DNA of 64,000 nt from Desulfosediminicola ganghwensis (GTDB lineage: Bacteria > Desulfobacterota > Desulfobulbia > Desulfobulbales > Desulfocapsaceae), in NCBI RefSeq assembly GCF_005116675.2, contig NZ_CP050699.1, forward strand, positions 4,459,001 through 4,523,000, given 5' to 3'. Positions 54,708 through 63,754 of this stretch are shown here, in pieces. How positions within the stretch are numbered: position 1 is the first letter of the stretch; each line of letters starts with the position of its first letter. A program made the position numbers and the translations under genes. The notes under the pieces are model-generated. The model ran no database searches, was not told where the DNA came from, and saw only the letters and a list, made by a program, of their open reading frames with translations.

Positions 54708-54893
54708 TTACATCTCAGTAACAGTGATAGCACCCTCAGGGCAAACCTCAACACAGGTCTCACAACCAAGACACTCATCCGGCTCAACTACTTCTGCTTT
54801 GCCGTCAGCCATCTCAAATACCTGTGCAGGACATGCTGATACACATTCCTCATCGCCAGTACACTTATCTTTATCTACAACTACTTCAAACAT
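54708..54893 (-). CDS. Ferredoxin with an Asp-substituted cluster site (FdIII-like)
   Basis: A 61-residue two-cluster ferredoxin. The first motif reads KCTGDEECVSACP: the second Cys of the usual C-x2-C-x2-C-x3-C-P is an Asp (Cys-Thr-Gly-Asp). The second motif is complete (CLGCETCVEVCPEGAI). Desulfovibrio africanus ferredoxin III (as I recall it) has the same Asp and carries a [3Fe-4S] centre that converts to a mixed or [4Fe-4S] form, plus one [4Fe-4S]. GGAGG lies 6 nt before the ATG. A strong stand-alone terminator follows. An electron carrier in anaerobic metabolism. Confidence 0.92.
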   Translation of the reverse strand: MFEVVVDKDKCTGDEECVSACPAQVFEMADGKAEVVEPDECLGCETCVEVCPEGAITVTEM

Positions 54894-55707
54894 ATTTCAC
54901 CTCCATGAATTGGATAATTTAAAGAAGTATTTATATTACACTCTGTATGTAATCGAAATACCTTCACGAACATGTGTTTTCGTGTATTACTCCGTTTAAT
55001 GTACGGCCAGTCTTTTGTCAAGGAAAAACTCAGCCCACACTCTATGTATATTTTTGCCGCATTTACAGGAACTTAAATCTTTCCAGACAGACTTTTGCCG
55101 ATAATACACCCACCTAAGACCATTCGTTTTAATGCCGCCCAAGTCCGCGAAATAGAGCGCTGAATCTCCCGGCCGTTCCCATATACCCCGGCTTCGCATC
55201 TTGTAATGGCCGGGAATCCTTATAAAGGGCCATAAGCTGCAGCCAACCCTCCACGACCACAAAGTAGCACCTTATTCCAGGGAGATAAAAAACACCTGTC
55301 TTTCGACTCTTTCTGTATTTCTTTCCCTGCATGTTACAAAATAGTCACGTGGTCGGCAAAATCGCTTCGGCACCAGCAACATGCTATGCCCTCTGACTGT
55401 GACGAACCCAAATTCCGCACCACCATTGAGCCATCACTTCTATAGCACTATGCACTGCCGAAACTGACAGGGATGTTTTTGGTATCATGCCCGCCTGAGC
55501 TGATGAGAATTCCGGGCTCCCGGTAAAACCTTCGGCGCAATCGCTGTTTAGTAATTTTGCCGCACTGTCAAAAATCGAGATTATAGTTGACCCGAGGACG
55601 GCTTTGTAATTATGTTGCTGGTTCTTCACCAACGAGAAAAAAACGATCTGCCGGAACTTAACTTCCGGTGGTTTAAGATAATCCATTGAAACAACAATTA
55701 TCACATC
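54894..55707. other. Longest gene-poor gap (814 bp) between the ferredoxin and a Cys-bearing small protein
   Basis: No convincing gene is present. Candidate -35 TTGACA (55016-55021, minus) with a poor -10 TAAACG lies about 125 bp before the ferredoxin. CACGAA/TTCGTG arms stand near 54966-54984. The frame 55384-55704 (minus, 106 codons) has a plausible amino-acid mix but no site or family match. Hairpins such as CCGGGAATC near 55210 are unassigned. Confidence 0.35.
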
Positions 55708-56064
55708 ATGGCAAAAAAGATCTCAGAACGAAACCAGAAAAAGAATGAAATCATGGCAGAGAAGCGTGAACTGGCTATGATCGAAGGAATCCTTGAAGGC
55801 AGCCCGGATGGTATCGGGGTTGTTGTCATTCGCCTTGACTGCGGTTGCCGCAAGATGGCTGCGGTTGATAAAAGCGGAGAACCTGCATCAAAAATCATCA
55901 TGTACCGTGACGATGCCGAAACCATCTGTGCCAAGTGCAAGAAGGATAATGGCGACTTTATGCGGGTAACCGAATCCTTTATTCACTGGGTAGATCCGGC
56001 ACCTTCGGAAGAGGAGCAGGAAAAAATCTATATCAAGGTTATAGGTTCCAGCCCAACCCATTAG
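55708..56064 (+). CDS. Conserved hypothetical protein with Cys-x-Cys and Cys-x2-Cys, 118 aa
   Basis: The N-terminus is charged and helical (AKKISERNQKKNEIMAEKRE), then VVVIRLDCGCRKMAAVDKSG and AETICAKCKKDNGDFMRV. The pair C-x-C and C-x2-C, about 35 residues apart, looks like a four-Cys zinc site. No signal peptide. The stop TAG coincides with the outer end of palindromic repeat copy 3. The gene runs plus in an otherwise minus-strand area. I do not recognise the family; a role in nucleic-acid or iron-sulfur handling is only a guess. Confidence 0.65.
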   Translation: MAKKISERNQKKNEIMAEKRELAMIEGILEGSPDGIGVVVIRLDCGCRKMAAVDKSGEPASKIIMYRDDAETICAKCKKDNGDFMRVTESFIHWVDPAPSEEEQEKIYIKVIGSSPTH

Positions 56065-56150
56065 AAGTCTACAGAAAAATCGTTTTTGCCCAGATCAGCG
56101 TTATCGATGAAGAATTAATGCTCGCAGATAAGCGAGCAAAGAGAGACTTC
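56062..56150. repeat. Palindromic MITE-like element, copy 3, diverged
   Basis: The start TAGAAGTCTACAG aligns with TAGGAGTCTGTCTGAC of copy 1. The shared block that follows is TTTTTGCC... and CAGCGTTATC, then GAATTAATGCTCGCA, matching CAGCGTTATCAAGAGGAAATTAATGCTCGCA-type sequence in copy 1. The second half is replaced by a GCTCGC/GCGAGC hairpin and GACTTC. The first three bases are the stop codon of the gene at 55708-56064. Confidence 0.6.
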
Positions 56151-56237
56151 GATATAGAGTGTTAGAGGTTCAAGCCCAGCATACTGATCCCGATTGAGTC
56201 GATATGGCACGCTATCCGGCGTCGCCATATCGATTAA

Positions 56238-56477
56238 CGTCCAACCTGCAGTTCCGCAGTCGCAGTTACGTCCCCCATTCCAACCCGCAGTTGCCGTTGC
56301 AGTTGCAGTTGCTTTTCGCAGTCACGTCCAACCTCCAACATCCAACGTCCAACCTGCAGTTACGCAGTTGCAGTCACTTCCAACCTCCAACATCCAACGT
56401 CCAACGCCTTTTACGCTTTTACGCTTTTACGCTTTTACGCAGTTACGCAGTTACGCAGTTACGCTTTTTCGCAGTTA
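56238..56477. repeat. Low-complexity array of GCAGTT and CCAAC units, locus A
   Basis: Short units alternate irregularly: GCAGTTGC/GCAGTTAC on one hand and TCCAACATCCAACGTCCAAC-type runs on the other, followed by four TTTTACGC units and four CGCAGTTA units. The array runs into the cobB 3' end: its stop codon and the codons for Cys-Glu-Lys-Ala lie in the last units. Long spurious plus-strand frames (for example 56194-56478) are translations of the repeat. A second array of the same type lies at 61936-62224. Confidence 0.8.
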
Positions 56478-57856
56478 GCCTTATACTCCCGACACTTCGC
56501 AAGCAAGCCAGGCGCCCACTCAGGTGTACCATCCGCGTGAACGTGGGTGTACAGGGCGAGTACGTTTTTATGGCAGAGCCCGTCGCGTGACTCCATGAAA
56601 CCTTTGCCACGCTCCATCGCTACCGTCATACTCTCCTCATCCCAACCCCAGTCTATCACGGTTGAGTAGCGAAACTCATGCCCCTTGACCTTGGTTCCCA
56701 CAGGGTAGAAAGGGTTTTCACGGTCCACGGTAAAGGCCGAGTAGCCATGCGCCTGTGGTTTTACCGACATGCCGAAACGGGCGGGAAAAACTCCTGCGAG
56801 CGGAAATTCTTCACCATCGAGCTCAATGGATTCGCCAAGATAAATTAATCCCCCGCACTCAGCGTAGATGGGTAGCCCGTCATTCGCCGCCTTCCTGACT
56901 GACTGACGGAAACTTTTGTTGGCGGCTAGCAAGCGGGCACTGGTCTCAGGAAAACCTCCACCTATATAGAGACCATCCAGCTCGGGCAGCGCTTCATCTT
57001 CCAGGGCATTAATAGGTACCAGCTCTGCGCCACCCTGCTCCAGAGCCTCGAGATTTTCTGAATAATAAAACTGAAATGCCGCATCCTGCAGAATACCAAT
57101 ACGCACATCTCTGGCGACCGGCCCGGCAGCAACTTCAACCGGCAGGTATTTCTGTGCGAGATCAGCGTCCAAAGGTTTCATGATCTCTTCAACCCGTGCC
57201 AGGTCAATATTTTCTGAGACCGTTTCAATGAGAAAAGAGAGCGCGTCGGTTGAATCTGTGTACTCCTGATGGGGTATCATGCCAAGATGACGCATCGGAA
57301 AAATATCACGCTTCATACGGGGAATCACCCCTAGAACCGGTACTCCGGTATAGCGCTCAACCGCCTCCGTCACCAGACGTTTCTGGCGCTCGGTGGCAAT
57401 ATGGTTCAGCACCACACCCTGAATGTTTATGCGTTTGTCCAGCTCCATACAGCCCAGTACCATTGCTGCTACCGTCCTGGTGGTTTTGGTGCAGTTCACC
57501 ACCAGAATAACGGGCAGATCAAGTGAAATGGCAAGCTCTGCCGTGGAAAACCCGCCCTCGGCATTGACGCCGTCATAGAGCCCCCGGTTGCCCTCGAGCA
57601 GGGCGATATCTGCTCCTGCTGCATGGGTGTAAAACGATTGTTTCAACTTCTGCTCATCGACCAGATACGGATCGAGGTTGTAACATTTACCGCCTGAGGC
57701 CAACTGCAGCCAACCAGCGTCGATATAATCCGGCCCTTTTTTAAATGGCACAACCTGTTGGCCCCGGGCGGCAAAGGCTGCGGTGAGACCAACCGATACC
57801 ACACTCTTGCCCGAACCTCCGGCAAGCCCTGCAACCACTATCCCTATAGTCTGCAT
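56459..57856 (-). CDS. cbiA: Cobyrinic acid a,c-diamide synthase
   Basis: The enzyme amidates the a and c side chains of cobyrinate (anaerobic B12 pathway) or hydrogenobyrinate. The 465 residues contain the P-loop GLAGGSGKSVVSVGLTAAF, KKGPDYIDAGWLQLAS and a C-terminal class I glutamine amidotransferase domain with the Cys in PIYAECGGLIYLGESIELDG and the His in VKGHEFRYS. No other cobalamin genes are nearby. The last residues (CEKA) are coded by the repeat array at 56238-56477, which may have replaced the original end. The name cobB is used for the aerobic homologue. Confidence 0.92.
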   Translation of the reverse strand: MQTIGIVVAGLAGGSGKSVVSVGLTAAFAARGQQVVPFKKGPDYIDAGWLQLASGGKCYNLDPYLVDEQKLKQSFYTHAAGADIALLEGNRGLYDGVNAEGGFSTAELAISLDLPVILVVNCTKTTRTVAAMVLGCMELDKRINIQGVVLNHIATERQKRLVTEAVERYTGVPVLGVIPRMKRDIFPMRHLGMIPHQEYTDSTDALSFLIETVSENIDLARVEEIMKPLDADLAQKYLPVEVAAGPVARDVRIGILQDAAFQFYYSENLEALEQGGAELVPINALEDEALPELDGLYIGGGFPETSARLLAANKSFRQSVRKAANDGLPIYAECGGLIYLGESIELDGEEFPLAGVFPARFGMSVKPQAHGYSAFTVDRENPFYPVGTKVKGHEFRYSTVIDWGWDEESMTVAMERGKGFMESRDGLCHKNVLALYTHVHADGTPEWAPGLLAKCREYKANCEKA

Positions 57857-58039
57857 AATTTCCGTTTTACTCTTTTCTTTTTTTGAAGCCTGTTAAAGTT
57901 TAAACCGTAAAATTCTATGATATGCTCAGCAAAGCCTGATGGAGAATTGTTTTTCTGCCACAAGTCAGGTACGCGAGCAATATTTTTTATCTCGATAGCG
58001 CCGGGTTAGCCCCAAAGCCTTTCTGCTCTGCTCCGGCCC

Positions 58040-58708
58040 TCAGTGAACCTTCTTACCGTGTAGAGCCCACATCTCTTCATAGAGTGCATTGAGCCTCTGC
58101 TCCAGCTCCAGCCGGTAGGTCTCCACCGCGTCTCCTTTCACCCCCGGCGGTACCCCAAACGGCTCACCGTAAACAAGATCTACTGTCGAAAATGGTTTGG
58201 GAAAGGCGGTCCGATCCCAGGAGCGAATGGTACCATAACGGGAAGCTGCCCAGGCCATGGGTACAATAGGGGTTCCACTCATCGAAGCGATCAGGATCGC
58301 TCCGGGCTGAGCCACCCGCTCCGGGCCTTGTGAGCCATCCGTGACCAGCGCGGTATTCTCCCCGTTCCTCGCCGCTTTGACCAGATCTTTTAAAGCCTGC
58401 ACACCCTTCTTATTGCGAGAGCCACGCACGGTTTTAAAACCGAAATGTTCCAGCATCCTGGAAATATATTCACCATCGGCACTGGAACTCACCATAATCA
58501 CAGCATTATCTTTGCGGCAATGATAAAACATCCCCAGCAGGGAGTAGTGCCAGAAAGAGCCGATAACCGCTTTGCCGCTGCCTATCGTATTGTTGCGATT
58601 TTCAGCTCCATGAACCCGTATTTTACAGGTGGCATAGACAAGCCGCACTGCCACGCCGATAAGCACAGGTAGCACATATATCGCCAGTTTTTTCAAATAC
58701 TTTTTCAT
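58040..58708 (-). CDS. DUF374 lysophospholipid acyltransferase-like protein
   Basis: The 222-residue protein has an N-terminal membrane anchor ([20 protein letters not shown]) and the DUF374 core: the W-H segment [51 protein letters not shown] and [23 protein letters not shown]374 proteins are LPLAT-like acyltransferases of the inner membrane face. Its ATG overlaps the uvrB stop by 4 bp, so expression is coupled to uvrB although the functions differ. Acyl donor and acceptor unknown. Confidence 0.85.
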   Translation of the reverse strand: MKKYLKKLAIYVLPVLIGVAVRLVYATCKIRVHGAENRNNTIGSGKAVIGSFWHYSLLGMFYHCRKDNAVIMVSSSADGEYISRMLEHFGFKTVRGSRNKKGVQALKDLVKAARNGENTALVTDGSQGPERVAQPGAILIASMSGTPIVPMAWAASRYGTIRSWDRTAFPKPFSTVDLVYGEPFGVPPGVKGDAVETYRLELEQRLNALYEEMWALHGKKVH

Positions 58709-60723
58709 CCCAACTCAATTTCCAGTTTGCGCAGAGTTTTTATTTTGTCGCGCAGTGCCGCAGCCTCTTCAAAGGCCAGCTCCTTGGCGGCTTGTTGCAT
58801 CTCTTTTTCAAGCTTTTTGATTTCTCTCTCAAGCTCACCCACCGAGCTGAAATTCGGCAACTCTTCGGCAGCCTCCAGCAGGGCCTGCTGGCGCTCGTCC
58901 ATCTTGTATCCGGAATTATGCAGATGCTGTTGCATGGTATCCTTGACCTTTGAAAAAATGGTCTGGGGTACCACACCATGTTCTATATTATGCTCATGCT
59001 GCAGGGCTCGGCGACGCTCCGTCTCAGCAATGGTATACTCCATGGAACCGGTAATTTCATCTGCATACATTATTACCCTGCCGTTTACGTTTCGCGCAGC
59101 GCGGCCGCAGGTCTGGATAAGTGACCGTTCCGATCGCAGGAAGCCTTCCTTATCCGCATCGAGTATAGCCACCAGCGATACTTCCGGAATGTCGAGTCCC
59201 TCGCGCAGCAGGTTGATACCAACCAGAACGTTGAACTCATCATTTCGCAGATCCCGGATCAGTTCGATCCTCTCCAGGGTCTTGATGTCAGAGTGCAGAT
59301 AACGAACCCGGATACCCAACTTGTGATAATAGTCGGTGAGGTCTTCCGCCATACGCTTGGTCAGGGTAGTGACCAGCACCGCCTCATCACGCTCTGAACG
59401 GACACGGATCTCCTCCAGCAGGTCATCCACCTGGCTGGTCGCCGGGCGCACCTCAATCACAGGATCAAGCAAACCGGTGGGCCTGATCACCTGCTCGACA
59501 ATGCGCCCCTCGGATTTATCGACTTCCCAGTCACCTGGGGTGGCCGAAACATAGATCGCCTGGTGGATTCGTCCTTTGAACTCATCGAAGCGAAGGGGTC
59601 TGTTGTCCAGGGCTGAAGGCAGGCGAAAACCGAAGTTGACCAGAGTTGTCTTACGGGACCGGTCACCATTGTACATACCATTCAACTGGCCGATTCCGAT
59701 GTGACTCTCATCTATGAATATCAGGAAATCCTCGGGAAAATAATCGAGCAGGGTCGGCGGTGGAGCGCCTTCCGGTTTCCCGGTTAGATGGCGACTGTAG
59801 TTCTCGATACCGTTGCAATAGCCCAACTCATGGATCATCTCCAGGTCAAACATGGTCCGCTGTTCCAGCCGTTGCGCTTCCACCAGCCTGTTTTCACTAT
59901 GGAACTGTTCCAGCCGCCAATTCAGTTCTTCCTTGATTGTCCGGTTGGCGATTTGCAGCCTGTCTTTGGAAGTAACATAATGGCTCCCTGGAAAAACCGT
60001 ATATTCATCGAGTTTCTCGATAACCACGCCGCGAAGAGGATCGATAACATAAATCTCCTCCAGGGTGTCTCCAAAAAATTCCAGACGAATGGCCCGATCT
60101 TCCTCATGCACGGGGAAGATGTCGATAACATCGCCGCGAACCCTGAAAGTACCCCGATGAAAAGAGATATCGTTTCGCTCAAAGAGCATATACACCAGCC
60201 TGCGCTGCACATCCTCCATGGGATGTTCTTTATCGCGCTGCAGAAACAGGTGCATATTTTTATATTCTTCAGGGGAACCAAGACCATAGATGCATGAGAC
60301 AGAGGCCACAATCAGTACATCCCGCCGGGTCAGAAGTGATCGGGTGGCGGAGTGGCGCAGTTTATCAATGGCATCGTTGATTGAGGAATCCTTTTCAATA
60401 TAGGTATCCGACTGGGGGATATAGGCCTCTGGCTGGTAGTAGTCGTAATAGGAGACAAAATACTCCACCGCATTTTCCGGAAACAGCTCCTTGAACTCGG
60501 TAAAAAGCTGTGCCGCCAGGGTCTTATTGGGAGCAATGACCAGAGTGGGTCGCTGAACCTTTTCAACCACACTTGCCATGGTGAAGGTCTTACCTGAGCC
60601 GGTTACACCAAGCAGTACCTGATGCTTTGCTCCATTCTGAATTCCATTGGTCAGCAACTCTATCGCTTCAGGCTGATCTCCGGAGGGTGTGAACTTGGTA
60701 ACAAGTTTAAAAGGCTTTTCCAT
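58705..60723 (-). CDS. uvrB: Excinuclease ABC subunit B
   Basis: UvrB is the damage-verifying helicase-like subunit of nucleotide excision repair. The 672 residues have Walker A ([20 protein letters not shown]), the beta-hairpin segment [17 protein letters not shown], helicase motifs ([34 protein letters not shown]) and a C-terminal UVR/UvrC-interaction domain ([20 protein letters not shown]). Standard length. It overlaps the acyltransferase gene by 4 bp. Confidence 0.97.
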   Translation of the reverse strand: MEKPFKLVTKFTPSGDQPEAIELLTNGIQNGAKHQVLLGVTGSGKTFTMASVVEKVQRPTLVIAPNKTLAAQLFTEFKELFPENAVEYFVSYYDYYQPEAYIPQSDTYIEKDSSINDAIDKLRHSATRSLLTRRDVLIVASVSCIYGLGSPEEYKNMHLFLQRDKEHPMEDVQRRLVYMLFERNDISFHRGTFRVRGDVIDIFPVHEEDRAIRLEFFGDTLEEIYVIDPLRGVVIEKLDEYTVFPGSHYVTSKDRLQIANRTIKEELNWRLEQFHSENRLVEAQRLEQRTMFDLEMIHELGYCNGIENYSRHLTGKPEGAPPPTLLDYFPEDFLIFIDESHIGIGQLNGMYNGDRSRKTTLVNFGFRLPSALDNRPLRFDEFKGRIHQAIYVSATPGDWEVDKSEGRIVEQVIRPTGLLDPVIEVRPATSQVDDLLEEIRVRSERDEAVLVTTLTKRMAEDLTDYYHKLGIRVRYLHSDIKTLERIELIRDLRNDEFNVLVGINLLREGLDIPEVSLVAILDADKEGFLRSERSLIQTCGRAARNVNGRVIMYADEITGSMEYTIAETERRRALQHEHNIEHGVVPQTIFSKVKDTMQQHLHNSGYKMDERQQALLEAAEELPNFSSVGELEREIKKLEKEMQQAAKELAFEEAAALRDKIKTLRKLEIELG

Positions 60724-60968
60724 AACTATATATTACGCAGTCCTCTCAAATGACGCTGCGCTTGCAATCAGAGAGTTTGAGGTGCAATTGCTTAAGACGG
60801 ATAATTTACCAGATGAGGAGAAGATTTACTACGGACCAATGTGAAGACCGGATTCCTGGAGTATATACCTGTGAATCCGGTTCGCACAGGTACCAGAATT
60901 TCATTTTCCCTAGAGACAATCCGTATATCTCCCAAAGCGCTACGTCAAGAAGACCGGCTGAAACAGCC

Positions 60969-61895
60969 TTATGTTTCCTGCAGGATGATTTCAGAATAGA
61001 ATTCCCCCGCCAGCTCTTTTGCTTCTGCGTTGTGGCACGGCGGAGCTTTCTTATCGATCTGATGAAAGAAGACCGGGTACGACTTGAGAAGTTCAGCCAG
61101 CGCCTGCCATTCCTGACGGTTGCTGACCTCCTGCCCTTCTCGGGTATGCCAGTCACGACGCTGCCATTGCCGCAGCCAGTTACCGGCACCATCTTTTAAA
61201 TAGCCGGAAGTCGTGTAGACATGGACCGGCAGTTTGCGTTTAAGCAGTTTCAGCGCTTCTATGGCAGAGACAATGTGCAGGCCATTGCCGGTTCCCACCT
61301 GCCTGGTGCCGCCTATCACCCGATGGTGATCGCGAAAGCGCATGATTCCCGCCCAGGCGCCCGAGGAACTTTTCTGCCTCCAGGTAATCGCCAGAAAAAT
61401 ATGCACGCTGTTCTGGTCACCCAGCGGCAACACCGGTACTGGTCGCGCACTTCGGGCAAGCTCGTCCACCTCATTATTCAAAGGGTCATCCGCATGGCCC
61501 TTAACCCAGTTCCAATCGACCTGATGCCGATTTACCTCAACCAGTAGAGCCCGCCACAGATCCCGGTTTCGCACTGCATCTCCGGTAATGGTCGACCAGT
61601 CGCGCTGCTGCCAGTTGGGGAGCCATTCGGTAATACCATCTTTCAGGTAACGGGAATCGGTGAACAGACACACCCGGTGACTGGCAGAAAGTGACTGCAG
61701 GGCTTTCAGGGCTGCGGTCAACTCCATACGGTTATTGGTCGTTGCCTCCTCAGTCCCCGTTAGAGTCTCACGCTGTTCCTCATTATCCAGCACTATCGCT
61801 GCCCAGCTGCCAGGCCCGGGATTGGGGCTGCATGACCCATCCGTATAAATCCGCACCTCCGGCAAACCGTCTTCTGCCTTCATCTCCTCACTCAC
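60969..61895 (-). CDS. Tandem RNase HI: active first domain, catalytically degenerate second
   Basis: The 308-residue protein has two RNase H domains. Domain 1 (about residues 13-150) has all four acidic catalytic residues: YTDGSCSPNPGPGSW, RMELTAALKALQSL, FTDSRYLKDGITEWLPNW and NNEVDELARS. Domain 2 (about 165-300) repeats the fold (GYLKDGAGNWLRQWQRRDWH) but has lost them: FLAIT for YTDGS, LHIVSA for RMELTA, YTTSGY for FTDSRY and NAEAKELA for NNEVDELA. It degrades RNA in RNA-DNA hybrids; domain 2 may be a binding or dimer-like module. It is upstream of a GCAGTT array. Confidence 0.85.
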   Translation of the reverse strand: MSEEMKAEDGLPEVRIYTDGSCSPNPGPGSWAAIVLDNEEQRETLTGTEEATTNNRMELTAALKALQSLSASHRVCLFTDSRYLKDGITEWLPNWQQRDWSTITGDAVRNRDLWRALLVEVNRHQVDWNWVKGHADDPLNNEVDELARSARPVPVLPLGDQNSVHIFLAITWRQKSSSGAWAGIMRFRDHHRVIGGTRQVGTGNGLHIVSAIEALKLLKRKLPVHVYTTSGYLKDGAGNWLRQWQRRDWHTREGQEVSNRQEWQALAELLKSYPVFFHQIDKKAPPCHNAEAKELAGEFYSEIILQET

Positions 61896-61935
61896 CCTTC
61901 ACTCCTTTCTCCTCCCACCTCACGCCTCTTACCCA

Positions 61936-62224
61936 GCGGTTCCAGTTGCTGTTCCTTTTGCTTTTACGCCCTACCCGCAGTTGCCGTTGCTGTAGCAGTT
62001 GCAGTTGCAGTTTCAGTCACGTCCAACGTCCCCCATCCAACGTCCTACACGCAGTTGCAGTTGCAGTTCCGCAGTTGCAGTTAAGCTGTTGCAGTCACGT
62101 CCAACATCCAACATCCAACATCCAACCTGCAGTTACAGTTGCAGTTCCGCAGTTGCAGTTAAGCAGTTGCAGTTACTTCCAACGTCCAACATCCAACGTC
62201 CTACCTGCAGTTGCTGTTCCGCAA
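61936..62224. repeat. Low-complexity array of GCAGTT and CCAAC units, locus B
   Basis: Same unit types as locus A: GCAGTTGCAGTTGCAGTT runs alternate with GTCCAACATCCAAC-type runs. The array begins about 40 bp upstream of the rnhA start codon and ends one base before the DUF547 stop codon (62225). Irregular spacing of whole units suggests slippage growth. Plus-strand frames over it (61691-62383) are translations of the repeat. Confidence 0.8.
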
Positions 62225-62962
62225 TTAAAACCCATTCAACGACCAATCATACTTCAAAAATCGCACCTGCAAATCACTTCCAGCGCCATTTATCGTCCCA
62301 AGCATCTCAGGCGCGGCATACTTTTTCACAAATCCACCGATATCATTACCAAAGTCTACCCCAAACCACTTGAATATTTTTGACACATAGAGGGTGTTGC
62401 CGGCAACATAATTTGCTTTGGGGTCATTGAGAAACGATACCGTATTTCTTTGCAACTGTTTTTCCACCTCAGCTCCGGTATACGCCTCAGAGATGAGTGG
62501 TGGACAGCTTTTGGCCGCGCAGTTTATGGCGAAATGGATTCTTGGCTCGTTAAAGCGTGGCCGCAGTATTTCATGCTCAACATCATCGAGGCTCATTTTC
62601 AGTCCTCCGATATGAACAAAAGAAATTGACCAGGGTGAAGAGAAAAGACCGCCGATATCTTTTATCGAGTCAACAGGTCTTCCAGAGATAAAATTACGCA
62701 GGATGAGTTTTACAGTATAGGCATTGTAGGCATTTATATAGTACGCCAACTGATCGTTACGACTCAACACACCGGGATTCGTTGCATCAAGTCGGGACAG
62801 ATATACATCAAGTTTCTTCTCATCCTCCTTAAATGCCGTATAGTTCACCTCCCCCTGGTGGACATGCTTTTTGAGCAACTGATCCCAATCAGTATGTAGA
62901 TCCACTGCTTGAACACTGAGAGGTACAAGAAGTAACAGCAACAGGCAAATCGCTTTTGGCAT
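62225..62962 (-). CDS. Exported DUF547 protein
   Basis: The ATG at 62962 is preferred because GGAGG lies 5 nt upstream, giving a Sec signal (MPKAICLLLLLLVPLSVQA) and 245 residues; upstream starts add a polar leader. The DUF547 core is clear: LAYYINAYNAYTVKLILRNF, SFVHIGGLKMSLDDVEHEI and IHFAINCAAKSCPPL. Function of the family is unknown (a cysteine-peptidase-like fold has been suggested, from memory). The stop codon borders the GCAGTT array of locus B. It is downstream of the TVP38 gene. Confidence 0.88.
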   Translation of the reverse strand: MPKAICLLLLLLVPLSVQAVDLHTDWDQLLKKHVHQGEVNYTAFKEDEKKLDVYLSRLDATNPGVLSRNDQLAYYINAYNAYTVKLILRNFISGRPVDSIKDIGGLFSSPWSISFVHIGGLKMSLDDVEHEILRPRFNEPRIHFAINCAAKSCPPLISEAYTGAEVEKQLQRNTVSFLNDPKANYVAGNTLYVSKIFKWFGVDFGNDIGGFVKKYAAPEMLGTINGAGSDLQVRFLKYDWSLNGF

Positions 62963-63037
62963 GGCTCCCTCCATTCTTTGCATAGCATGCGCTATGTTGC
63001 TCAACCGCTCACAAATATGTGGTCTGTATCAGACCGG

Positions 63038-63754
63038 TTACTCTTCTTTCTTCGGCTGGCTGGCCCCAATTACCCGGGGCCGGACAAACTGCATGATTTT
63101 TTTAACGGTTAGTGGAAACAACCCCAAAATGACGAACGAAGCGATGAGACTGGGGGAAAGAATCCCCGATAACGAGTCAATTTTAGCTAACTCCTTGCCT
63201 GCATTGACATAGACAATGGTGCCGGGCAGCATCCCAAGCTGGGAGACCCAGAAAAACGTGATCAACCGCATAGTCGTCAAGCCCATGACGAGGTTGATGA
63301 CAAAGAACGGGAACACCGGAATCAGACGCATGGTGAAGAGATAAAAGCCACCCTCACGGTCAATGCCTTCGTTGATCGTCTGCAATTTCCCGCCAAACCT
63401 CTGCTGCACCCAGTCCCGCAGCAGAGTGCGCGCCACCAGGCAGGCCAGGGCGGCTCCGATGGTAGAGGCAAAAGACACCACAACAGTTCCCAGCACCAGG
63501 CCGAAAAAGCCGCCACCGGCAAGCGTCATAACCGCCGCTCCCGGAAGCGACAGAGCAGTAACCAGTATATAGATGGCCATATAGGCTGCGATCACCGCCA
63601 ACTGGTGCTGTTCATAGAGAAGCTGAAATTTTTCCTGGGAGCTCTTGAGATATTCCAGGCTGAGGTATTGCCCAAGGTCGTAATAAAAGAAGACAGTTAC
63701 CACACAAATAACTATTGCCCCCAGAATGCTCTTTTTCACTAAATTTTTCTTCAT
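63038..63754 (-). CDS. TVP38/TMEM64 (SNARE-associated) family membrane protein
   Basis: The ATG at 63754 (238 residues) is preferred over TTG/ATG starts that lack sites; the choice is not certain. Segments: a basic N-terminus (MKKNLVKKSILGAIVICVV), YMAIYILVTALSLPGAAVMT, the family motif GGFFGLVLGTVVVSFASTIG with ALACLVARTLLRDWVQQRFG, FPFFVINLVMGLTTMRLIT and GLFPLTVKKIMQFVRP. The family is DedA-like (VTT domain), linked to membrane lipid flip or proton balance. Upstream of the DUF547 gene; the remaining 246 bp to the window edge hold no gene. Confidence 0.88.
   Translation of the reverse strand: MKKNLVKKSILGAIVICVVTVFFYYDLGQYLSLEYLKSSQEKFQLLYEQHQLAVIAAYMAIYILVTALSLPGAAVMTLAGGGFFGLVLGTVVVSFASTIGAALACLVARTLLRDWVQQRFGGKLQTINEGIDREGGFYLFTMRLIPVFPFFVINLVMGLTTMRLITFFWVSQLGMLPGTIVYVNAGKELAKIDSLSGILSPSLIASFVILGLFPLTVKKIMQFVRPRVIGASQPKKEE

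Noticed and set aside
55384-55704. 106-codon minus-strand gene divergent from 55708
   Set aside because: No Shine-Dalgarno, no recognised family and no supporting neighbour; left as non-coding.
56238-56477. CRISPR array
   Set aside because: Units are 6-14 bp, directly abutting and irregular, without spacers of constant length, and no cas genes are present.
61691-62383. Plus-strand frames of 124-230 codons over the GCAGTT array
   Set aside because: They only translate the repeats (peptides such as SNIQHPTS) and have no start site.
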